From Paragorgia papillata (taxonomy: Eukaryota; Cnidaria; Anthozoa; Scleralcyonacea; Coralliidae), in contig JAWNZC010000337.1 of the NCBI GenBank assembly GCA_035771165.1, positions 1,414,501-1,478,500 of the forward strand: a DNA stretch of 64,000 nucleotides, given 5' to 3'. Below, in pieces: positions 35,818 to 48,093 of this stretch (position 1 is its first letter; each line of letters opens with the position of its first letter). The notes beneath the pieces are model-generated. The model was given only the letters and a program-made list of their open reading frames with translations, did not search any database and was not told the origin of the DNA. The translations under genes and the position numbers were made by a program.

Positions 35818-38800
35818 TCGTTGCCCTTTTCATCATATAGTATAGGAACTTAATACTGTAGCAACTATAAAATGGAGAGGGAGAGGAGGGGTTGCATGAT
35901 TGAGTAAGATGCATATATGTAGTGTACATGTACTTTATTTCATATCCCTACAGTAGAATTACAGTACCAAGCCCTTCATGATAATTTTGCTTTGCTGTCT
36001 CCATCATTTATAGCCAATCAACTGTATATTAGTGTATCTTCTTTTTTGTACCCTGACCATGAAAGCAGAACAAATACTGGCAGTGGGCATACATGCATAC
36101 AATATTATAAAGACAATGTAATTCATGTTGCTTTGACAAAAATTACCCATAAAAAACATGTGATTGTTAAGGCAGAAATCCTAAACAGGATCCTATAAGA
36201 TCTTATAGAATCTTTATCTTATTAGGATCCTGTAGGATCTTATTACAGTAATAAAACCCCAAAATGAGCAGGATCCTGATCAAGATCCTATATTAAAAAC
36301 CGTCTTGTAGTTGTTATAAGGATTCTTAAATCCTCAACAGGATCTAGTTATTCTGTGACAGGATCCTGTAAGATCTTGTAGGATCTATAATATAAAGGAT
36401 CCTGTTCAAGATCTGAAATATTCTTATCTCAGGCCTTTTTGTAAAACTGTATGTGTGTGGACTAATTTGCATGTGTAAATAACTTTGTGTGTGTGAATCA
36501 CATGTGCATTAAAACTTATCAATTATGGCACTGAAATACATTGTATGAACCACAGACCTACCTTTTATATTTCTACACATCTGAAAAAAGAAAGATGTGT
36601 CATGTGATATTCATTGTAAGATGTTATCTTTCACTTTAACATATTAGTTTAGTTGTAATAAACGTAAAACCTACTGTACTATAATGCTGTGAAAACTTTT
36701 ACCCTATGCTTAAAGATGATATGCCATATATGATCATCCATGCAGGGCTGTACACAGGTTTTTTTAGCCGGGGGGGGGGGGGGCAGTAGGACATATGCTA
36801 AAGTTACTACCCAAAAATACAGTACATGTAATTGTACATGTATGTTGTCAGCACCTCAGGGATTTTATAAATGTTATGATTTCATTACTACTCAGTACTT
36901 TTTTTAGCACTTCTACTAATAATTGTCTGAATACCAATAAAAAATTAATCAGTGAACATTAATATAAAAAAACATATTTTGCATTTTCTTGGGACTTGGG
37001 AGGGAGTGGGTCTATAATTATCCACATTAAATATACATGTAGTCATATTATGATTAATGGACATCTCAACTTGTTAATGTTAGTATACTGTGTACTGTAG
37101 TACAATAAATAATAAAACTCATGAGTGATAATTATTAACACTTAGCTGCTATATAGCTAATGAAGGGGTCCTACAGATACTGTATACAGTCTAATCTAAT
37201 TAATACATGTACAGTATATACATGTTTATTGTAAAGGGTGTAAGTTAATACAGTATTGGAAAGATTTATATGTTTTAAAATATTTTTTCCCTTTCTTTTT
37301 GCCAGGTGTGCTCTGTACTTGGAGATTACGTTTTGTCTGCTGCATTTGAAGGATATAACACCTGTGTTTTCTCTTATGGTCAAAGTGGAACAGGAAAGAC
37401 TTTTGCCATGTTGGGAAATGATGATGTGCAAGGGTTAATTGAATATGTAAATGAGGATCTTTTTAACAGAGCTGCTTCTAGTGATCCTGATACATCATTT
37501 CGAGCAGAAATAAGGTTAGTGTACAAATTATACTGTACATATATAACATTATTGTGTGTATTTACATGAGGCTAATTCAAACTCAGAAAAGTGCATACAT
37601 GTATGCCAAGCTCAAGGAATCATCATGGTGATACATCATTAACAATACATGACATTAAGTTTAACTAAACTGGCATATCCTGTCTGAGCCAGCAAAAAAC
37701 TGCCCTTTTATTGTTTTATTCTGTCTACACCAGGTACATAATTCCATCACCTTCACCCATAAACATACTTACCTTTTCTTTAATTTAGCTTTTTAGAAAT
37801 TTATAATGAATGTGTTAATGACTTGTTGGAAAGACATAATCAAGTTAATGTTTTAACAAGAAGTAGTTCTTTGAAAGGTATAAGTAAATTGTACTTACTA
37901 TTATAATTATACTGCAGATATATGTACCTACAGGTATTTACCAATTATTATAGTATGTAAATGCCATCTTGAATTCTACATACATAAGATTGTGGTTTTA
38001 CCTTTAGTATACTGTACCAATATTAGATCTACATGTATATGGTAACAACTAAACAGTAATTAACCCTTTGTAGCCCAATACTTTTCCTGTATTGAATTCT
38101 TATGGCCAACTGAGCAGCCAACAGCCTATAAAGGGTTAAAAAGGTGATTGTGTAGCCTGGAGTAAATTTATTTTGTTACATTAATCTGTCTTGACACATT
38201 CAAGCCATGGTTAATTCTCTTAGGACCAATATGGCATAGCATTATATTTATGTATTCTTGCCATAAAATGGTTTAAAGAAAGTTAAATTTACAGTAGTAC
38301 TGTACTGTACTGTACGTACTTTGTGTATCCATATGCCAGTGGCATAACTATAGGGGGAGGCAGGGGTGTGTGGGGTGGTCACCCCCACAAAACATTCTGA
38401 TTCCCTGTTGGAAAATTCTTTTGAGATAAATTAAATTGCAACATTGCGTTTGATAATCTTGGAGCATGGAATAATACATTGTACTTTAAACACCAATGAT
38501 AAACCTTTCCCTTTCTTTCTCAAATTCTGCAGTTAGATTAGAGTTTGTAAGGTCTTGTAATGCATGAATTAAACCGGAAACAAAACATCACGCACATGAC
38601 TTAATGCTACGATCGCTGCGATCGCCAAGTTCAATTTTTGAGCGACCGTGGCAATCGTAGCGATTATATGGAAACCAGGCTTTAGTGTTTCCAATATTTT
38701 GGCTATCAATTTTAACCCATCCCTAGAGGTTCATGTATAAGTGCATCTTGCTCATCTATTGATGCTTTGATTCAAACTATTTAATAACCCAGCAGTTTTT

Positions 38801-41800
38801 GCACAACCTTGGTTGTGCATTATTCTGACACTGTTTTCATTGTTTTAGTACATGATGATCCTGAAAGAGGTACTTATGTAGAAAAGTTGTCAACGCAAAT
38901 TGTAACTAATATAGATGAAACAAAAAAATTTATTGAGAAGGGCATGAAAAACAGGTACAGTATAGTGTATTGTATTTTTAATACACTAAGGGTTAGATTT
39001 TGAGTACTAAGCATTTCATTCTGTTTCTTCAATTTGCTTTGCTTTTTTCCCCTTAACTTCATTATTAAAATTTAGTTTATTTTACTGCATTTCCTTAATT
39101 ACATTCTACCCATATTTGAACTTTACTTCTACTACTCCCTGCACCTCCTCTGTACTCTCTTTACTGCCTCCTTTACATTAGTTGACCTGACCGGATCTGA
39201 CCACCAGTGACCTGACCTGACCCCATTTTTTCACTAAATTAGTGTTTTTAAAATGTTGCAACTTTGCAACATTTTAATATTTTTAACTACAGTACATTTG
39301 CTACATGTAATTACTTACCTTCCTACCCAAATGTGTCAGCGTTCTTTATACATGTAAGTTAGATATTTCGTATTTATCGCGTTTTGACTTCAGAAAATGT
39401 GGATTGTTCTGTTATGATGCAATCATTAATAATAAGAATTTAAAACTCAATTTCAAAAATCGCCGACATGTTCTTGTAGAGGGTATATAAAATTATGTAG
39501 TTAGCAACCAACGAAAATTTCAGCAAAAAATATTAAAAACTGCGAAGTTATAACTTCAAGAGAGAGTGAAAGACCTGAAAAGCTTTCATGGAATGGTACA
39601 ATAGACATTTCCGCATGAAGTGAATGGATCATGTACCTTTCTTTTTGACAAATCTGATTGGCTAATATCCAATTTTGTCACAAAATTTTGTCCACAAAAA
39701 TCTTCTTTTTAATACGTTGTAAAAAACATATTTTAAATCGATTTTTTGCACTGATAGAAAATGATTTATTTACTAAAAAATTATCATATTTTGGCGTTTT
39801 CCCACTATTGCTTTCCAACGGTAGTTCACTTGTCTTCGTTTTTATAAATTAATATATTGCAGTTGTTTCAAGCAACCAATCAGATGATACAGGATTGAAA
39901 TAGGCTTTGCCAGAGATTCATTGTTTCTTTCTTGCGTGTTGCCTTTATACCTCCTTTGAAAACTTCTGGCACCTAGGTCCTAGGGTATATATAGAACAAA
40001 TGCTAAAGAATACATTTACAAAGAGTACATAGTTATTGTCTTGAAGTAATATATTATCTAACATGGGTCACCGTTTTCCCTTCAATTTCTAAATACAGCT
40101 TGGCTGTATTTAGACATTAGAGGATGAGCTTCTCAAACGAATCAATATTTTAAGAGAAAATCGACCTCAAAGTTTGCCAAATTTGACTGTAATCTTCCTC
40201 CGATTTCTAAATAAATATTGATTTATTTTGAATTTTCCCTCATGAATTATTAATGATTTAAGAAGATATGCACTGTATCTATATTATTTGGCTCAATTTG
40301 TTTAATATTTTTTATATTAGAATAGCATTACAATCATCAGATGGTTTGACTAGACGCTCCCATACAATTTTTATATTGCAGTTCACCCAGGTAACAATAT
40401 AAATACTGGTACACTAGGCTATAGCGATATTATAAAAGTAATAACTAGTGCGAATTGCGAAGCTGTGAAATATCCACGGTACATGTAGTATCCATTAGCC
40501 AATAACTATCTTTCACTGCAGCCTTGAATTTTTGAACTTGGTAGAAAATTGTGTCAGAAATTGCTGATATTGTACTGTGCATGCGCACATACAGCATATA
40601 CATGCAACGTAAGCATAAACGAAAGAACGTATGCATAAGCGTAAAATACAAAAAAGCTATAGTGAGAACAGTGGTGACATAAGCCATAGTCCCTAGAAAT
40701 AAATTGTCTGGAAACGCGGCCAAAGTCTTTGTTCTAGGTTTTGGTTCACGTTTGTGCACCTTATTTCACCTTAACGCTTGCTGAACACATTGTATTTTTG
40801 GTATATTGAAGCAATCAACCAATAGCATCGTTGCTATATATGTAGCTCATTGTTAAACGCTTTGATGTTTTCCGCGTCTCCAGACAATATAATTCTAGGG
40901 ACTATGCATAAGCGTACTAAGCATAAACGTGAGAAGAACGAACATCTCCGTTCTTCTTACGCTTATGCACACCCTACCCTGTGAGTCAGAGCCCCTTTCC
41001 AACCTACACAGGCTTCGGGGGAAAGTGGGCTCTGCCAAGTAGGAAAAATAGCAAGTAACGCGTTGGTTGGCCTCATAAACTAGAAGTTGTTTGACCAGTT
41101 CAAAACCTGACTGACCCGCCCCAAACTTGGGGCGAAGATCGAGTTTGTTGGCAGAGTCCACTTTCCCCCGAAGCCTCAGCTGCAGCGTAGGTCGGAAAGG
41201 GGCTCTGACTTGCAGGGTATACGCATACCCTTGCTTTTCTCACAAACTTAATAACTAGATTTGGGGGATACTTAACTTTACGTAGTTTGTAATTTAAAAC
41301 GTTCTTGATGATGCTTTGAAAGCCTTTTGGTTAAAGTGTTGTATTTCTTTTGCATTTGGCAGTAGAGTAAAACGTTTTGTACTGTACGTAAAGTATATGA
41401 GCTACCAGAGCTGTATGGATGGGCATTACCCTGCGTGGGGTTTTGGTCGAGTGTCGAGGGTTGCACGTCGGGGGTCGAGGGTAGTTGGTCGAGGGTCCTG
41501 ATTGAAATACACTAAAATTATTTTTGAAATATAATAAATATGAATTAGTTATTTTTTGTTTCAAATAAAAAGCTCTTGTCGCGGCATCTACGCAAAAGTG
41601 AATGATGCTTCTTAAATCGTCTGGCATATTTGTTCCACAAAGACAGTGCGCACATGAAAGGGTTAAAACTAGCATGGCTTTAAAGTTAACAATTTATATA
41701 ATTACAATTTAGGACCTGTTTCCAACGCCGAAATCTAATGTACATTACGTTTGGCCTAGCTTCCTCTAGAAATTCTAATTATTCATAAACACGTAAATAA

Positions 41801-44800
41801 CTGGCCATACCTTTCAGTCCAAATTTTTTACATATTTACATACGTATCGCTGTTAAAGCCTAGTTCACACTAATGAGCGACATAAGCATAAGCATAAGCA
41901 TAAACATAAGCATAAGCATAAGCATAAGCATAAGCATAAGCATAAGCATAAGCATAAGGACAAAACAAAAGAATGAAGTCAAGCCTGCGACATAAGGACA
42001 GTCATAATTATAATCATAAGATCGTAACAGGCACAAGCCAAGAGCAGAGCAAAAGACGAAATAAAGAAAAATTCTTGTTTTGTCTTCGCAAGTCCCAGAA
42101 GAGAAGTTATCTGTGGCGTAACGCTCATTAGGTAGGGTTAGGGCGAGAAATAAGGGGCCCCGACAGTTGGGGGCCCCCCGACAGTTGGGGGCCCCAGCCC
42201 GCCGCAGCCCCGCCCCATGTCAGTCAAATCATGACAACAAGGGCCGCTAGTGTGAACCAAGGCTTAAGCACTAGGAATACAGTATATTGTATTTTCTAGC
42301 GTTACGGAATGTACAGCAGAGTGTATTGTGTGACAAGTCTCTAGGGTAATAACACAGATTAATTTATTATCGAGTCGGTTTTCTTTGTTCTTCCGAGGTC
42401 TTTATATCGCATAAAGACCTTGAATAATAATTAGATACGAAATGAAGGAAAAAACAAGGAAAATCTTTGTCCAAGGTGGAAAAAAAAGACAAAACTTTGT
42501 TGGAAAACCTCCTCGATAATAAATTAAGTCAGATAAATCCCTCGAACGTCGGGATGTATGCGCATATATACATATGAATTATATAGCATACATCCCTCGT
42601 TCTCGGGATTTATCTATTACTTGTATTTAAGGAAGTAAAATAGAAGGTGTGCCATTCGAGGCATTCTCTCCCTGTACGCCTGTACTAAACTTTTATCAAT
42701 CTTGAAAATTGTTTGAAGAATAATTATGGTTATTGTGTATGTATGTCCGACATGGCAAATAAAGAGATGCCCGCCTCCTATCACTATTGTACTGGTTATT
42801 GTGTTAATGCAGTTTAGCTAAAAAATGCTTTATACTCGTCACAAGGTGTGTAGGGTATAAACGTATATTATATGTATTGTCTCGTTCATTCTTTATTTTC
42901 TACAGTTGGATTCCCCCGAAATTTTCCAAACGCAAAATAAAATGATTTTGCATTGGAAACCTCCTTCGATTTCATTCAACTTTCTCGCAAACAGCTCGAA
43001 CGTTATTTCTTCTATTCCCGCATCTTTCATTGCTTCTTCAACCATTGCCTGCGTCAGAGTGAAACTTCTCGTCACCAAAAGCGTAGGTCTTGTCCACCAC
43101 TCCCTGCATGAAGAGATATCCGTTTGGTTTCAGAAACTTGTAAAGTTTCACCACGGTGCTTTTGTACTCCTGTTCTGAATTAACAGAGGCTTCTATACGT
43201 TGTTGACACAACGTCAAATAGTTTGTCGATAACACCAGATTCGAGATCCGCAATCGGATTTTTCGTCACATCACAAGGGACTATAGACTGAATTTTTCGC
43301 TTCATTTCTTCCTCTCGATTCGAAACAGCGTGTGGAGCGCCGTTGTTTTCGAGATCGCGGACAAGAAACTGTATAACAGGCGACCAGTCATGGGCCTCTG
43401 GTTTTCCAGCTATCCACGACATCACAGCTTTTCTATTCGCTTCGGTGTACTCAGAAAACACGATGCGATCCACCTTAGGGGAAGCGCTTACGAGACTAGC
43501 CACAGAAGGACCTCCACCGTATTCCAAACAGCGAACTGTGGTTGCATCCATCAATGAACTTGACACTGGGTTAAAGTTTGACCAAAACTTGTGATAAACC
43601 TTCAAAAAGTCGTCTAGGAAACTTTTCTGGTTTTCATTTTTTTTTTGAATGTATAATACCAGTTTAGGTACGACTTAGGATCAAATACCGCATGGTAGTC
43701 TGTCATGTATCTGGTGACTGCAGACTCCGCCATACGAGAGGTTCGCAAGGGAAACGTCTAGTTCCAACTTATATTTAAAAAGAGTTGTCGGTAATGAAGC
43801 AATCGTCCAATTATTTAACAATTATTCACCGAAGGCGAGGTGAATATCGGTGTTTAATTTATTATTGAGTCGGTTTTCTTTGTTCTTTCGAGGTCTTTAT
43901 ATCGCATAAAGACCTTGAATAATAATTAGATACGAAATGAAGAAAAAAACAAGGAAAATCTTTGTCCAAGGTGGAAAAAAAAGACAAGAAGAAGACAACA
44001 TATATATATATATATATCTTTAAACTTAAGCGTATTTTACGACCCTCGACCAACTACCCTCGACCCTCGACTTGTAACCCTCGACCAAAAACCAAACTCC
44101 CCCGCGTGCAGTCTCTAGTGCGGAAACGGAAATAGGGTCACTAGAGACTGCATGCAGGCTATATGGCCATTTACAGCGCGAGCGGAAATATATACGGTAA
44201 TCCAATAGACCTTTTGCACGATGACGTGAGATAGCGTTGGGTGACTACAACTACCAGAATGCTTTGCCAATATTCTAGGGTTTCGGCTAAAAGGGATGAC
44301 TCAAAGAGACCCGTCCAGTCCTTTCGCGGCTTTTCCAAAATATGTCGTCAAATATGTTTTTCCAAAAAGCTAGGGTGTAAACCAGATTTCTGATTAGGAT
44401 TAGGGTTAGGGTTTATGTTGTGGTTAGGGTATCGAAAAGATTGCTAAAATCTTGAGACTCACTGAAACTTGACGACAAATTTGGAAAAAACAAATTTGAC
44501 GACATATTTTGGAAAAGCCGCGAAAGGACTGGACGGGTCCCTTTAAGTCATCCTTTTTAGCCGCAAGCCTAGAATACTTACAAAGAATACTTACAATACT
44601 TGCAAAGCAAGTTGTCGTCACCCAACGCCATCTCACGTCATCGTGCAAATGGCCTATTCAAACATCTAATGAGCGTTTTCACTCACGTGATCGGTGGCCC
44701 CGTTGGGGTGGTAAAACAATACGAAATGTTTGATTCCCATAGCCGCCATGCATTTCATTGTTTCTGTGCACCAACATGGCCGCCGTGACGTCAGATGAAA

Positions 44801-47800
44801 ACCAAGAATTGTTCAGATTTATCAGTAATCTTTAAGATATAAGCTGTTTATAAGCTGAGAAAATCGATCAGAAAGTTTATATAAATCAGGGAAAATTTGT
44901 ATCTAATTTACAACACCTGATTAAGCATTTATTTCTTTTGAATTTGTTCATGAATTATTAATGACTTGGATGGGTAATGTTATTTTTCTTGGTTTTCCAG
45001 GCTAAAATGGTGGATGGAGCGCCTTCCGAGAAAGTAAGCACTCTTAGTTTTGTTGACTTAGCTGGTACAGACAGGCGTCGTGCAAAGGTAAGTGAAACTG
45101 GTTGTTCAATGAATATATATAGTTTATAGGGTATGGGCAACAAAAACAAAAAAATTCAAAAGCAAACCAATGACATGAAGATACAATCTAGTGGGTTATT
45201 TGGACCTAAAGTATTCCAATAAAACAACTTAATTGCAAATTAAATTTGCAAAAGTTGCTAATCTGAGTCAGTATCTGCCATCTTGGATACATTTTTGATA
45301 TGCGTGTGACGTCACAAGCTGGGTAAAGTGAAAACTTTAGTTAGCCATACTTTTATAGCCATAAGTCATTTTTTGTCGATGATTTTCATTTTTGGTTAAA
45401 CCTCAACACTTTAAAAACATACCACAGAAATTCAGCTGCCAGAAGAATAAGTTTCATCATGTTTACCCAGCTTGTGACGTCAGTTAATTAGGCAAGGTCT
45501 TACAACAAGATGGCGAACGGCAAGATTGTCTTTTTTCGAAATTAGTGATGTTGTTTGGCACAAGAGTTGTTTTGTTTACAGGTATGAACACATTTACCTT
45601 ACATTTTTTTTAAAAACATTAACTAGGATGATAGAACAATAATACCTGATGAAGATAACGAGGCAGCCATTGCAAGGTCACTACAAACATTTGGTCAGGT
45701 TATTTCATCGTTGGCAAGTAGGAGCAATGACAAGCAACCAGATGGTGAAAGTGCCGAGCAGGAGTCAATAGAAGTTCCTTACAAAGAATCTGTATGTTAA
45801 TAAGTTATCACTATCTTATATACTTTTAAAAATAACATAGCTGCATGCAGCGAGGCATTATGATATAAACTCAGGGTTAATTTGGTAAGTAGCTAAAATA
45901 TTCGCGGGAGATTGTCACGGGCATCTACAATGGCCAGGACTGCTGAGAAGTATTGTGTGGGACCCAGGACAAAATGTTGATTTGGGGTCCTTGGTGACGT
46001 TACACATGTTATAGGATTGTGTTTAGGTGTTTTCAGGGCCCCCGCGTTTTCTAGGTCCCCGCGCCTTCTAGGGCACCGCGTTTCTTGCTCCGCGATTTTG
46101 TACGTCAAAAACTCGAATCTCAAAAAAGTTGGGGGCTAGGGATAATTTGCGTACCCCTCTTCTCGGGGGCCCGTCATTGCACGTGAAAAGAAAAAAAAGA
46201 AAAACCCAACAAACCCCCACAACAATAACAACAAAAAGCACTCCCACCCCACCCTCCAAAAAAAGTGGGGGGAAAAACCGGGCTTTGGAAAATTCTAATG
46301 CTCATGTACCTCGACCGCTCATATTTTATGTATAATTTTAATAAATTAACTACTATTTAGTAGTATTATAAATTATTTACTATCTTAGGACGCTATTTGC
46401 TGTAAAATTTTGACTCGTGGATCTCTTCAAATTAAGAAATATTCAGGAAAAAATCGGTTTTGTTGTTACATCAACTTTATCGAGAGGATTATCATGAGCA
46501 ACTTTTCATAAATAGAGCCGGTACTTTATATGTAAAACACCATAAATAGATGACTGTTTAATTTATCAAAAATTATGCTAATCTTGCTAAGATACGTACT
46601 GTATTGTCCTAATTATTCGTAAAGTTTACTTTCCTCTATATAAAGGTAATACAGACAACATTTTTCTTCAACTTGCAACAACGCTTTTAAACTTGTAACG
46701 CAACAATGTTGCAGCATTTGTTGCTCGTATTACTTCACCTTAATGCTTAAAATAAAAAATAATAAATAGCCCTTACATTCCCAGTGAAGCTTTATATAAC
46801 TAAACTGCTACTAAATATATGCTCTTACTTGCATGAATTAACTCTATAAATATTATAAAAGTTGTTTACTATCTAAAAGTGCTGATAAAGGCTACATGTG
46901 TACAGGTATATAGTATTTTATTGTCGAAACGTCCGATATTTTGAATTTTAAGCGTCAAACACTTTAAACTGATATAAAAGATATAATTATACCTGCACGT
47001 CGTTCTTGCTATTAATAAAATTTACTGTGTAGCTATGTGAAAATAAACTTTTTAGAATGTAACAACTGTAACATGAAAGGAAGTAATATTAGGTTTGAGC
47101 CTGAATATATTAAGATTACAATATAGGAACAATAGCAATATTCAACACCGAGCTTGTGGTGACCTGCTATTGTTTGACGAATTCAAATTGTTAAGACAAT
47201 AAGACAAATCGTAAATTAATGGCACAATATTCAAGCCTCACGGAAATCTGAGTTAACATCTCTGACTGTATAGCACTATATAGTTAGAAGCGTGTGTGAA
47301 AAGAATTGTCGAAAGGTGCATGCATGGACTTCGCTGTATTTGGTTCTGCGTTTGTACACAAATCGTTATAGTCTTGTACATATTTATAGAAGAACATCGA
47401 TAAATCTTTGTGTAAAGAAAGACAAGTAAGCTTTATTATATATAGAACAAATAACTTTTCCAATGAACTATACAGAACTCGAGTTTTCACGAGAGAAAAT
47501 TTATCCGGATTCATGTAGTGAATCTGCTTCGACGCCGGATTTGTTTTGGCGTTTACAAGTGAATGGCGAATATTTTTGTAAGGAATTCGAATACGCTTGA
47601 ATCCAGAATCTAAGGTAAGCATATATCTTGAATCCGAACACAGAAATTTGGGTGGATGTAGATTTCTTCGTATAAACCGCTGATGAATCTGAATATTTTT
47701 ATTAATAATAATACACACAGTACTGTATGAATCCGAAGACTTTTTGATGGTGGATAAATTTGCTGTCGTATAAACGGGGTTTTATTTTATTAGAGCATGA

Positions 47801-48047
47801 TATCTGCACTATATATAATTATTATTATATGTATATGCAGCACGATGTTGTCGACACAAGTCATAATAGTTTAAATCAGATATATTTATGCTTCGTTATG
47901 AAGAGAAAACCAAGAAGACTTCAGTATTTTACTCTGTCTAACACCAGACGATTTTAGTTGTCAAGTTGAGAGCCCTCGGTAACGAAGGAGTTAATAATAT
48001 CAATAATTTGATATTGACTTATTCCATTATTTTTTACTTTCAAAAAA

Positions 48048-48093
<46 letters not shown>

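Larger units (their letters stand above)
34041..37305 (+). other. Kinesin intron 2, holding repeats
   Basis: A 3.27-kb intron. It contains an (ATT)n run (35731-35816), the GGATCC-type repeat (36186-36420) and repeat R4 copy 2 (36745-37010). No other exon was seen. Confidence 0.7.
40391..45000 (+). other. Kinesin intron 6, 4.6 kb
   Basis: The largest intron of the motor region except intron 2 in gene content: it holds an inverted repeat (40980-41222), a CATAAG microsatellite (41880-41957), the antisense methyltransferase pseudogene (42893-43733) between direct repeats, a foldback element (44205-44663) and repeat R6 (44668-44815). Confidence 0.7.
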
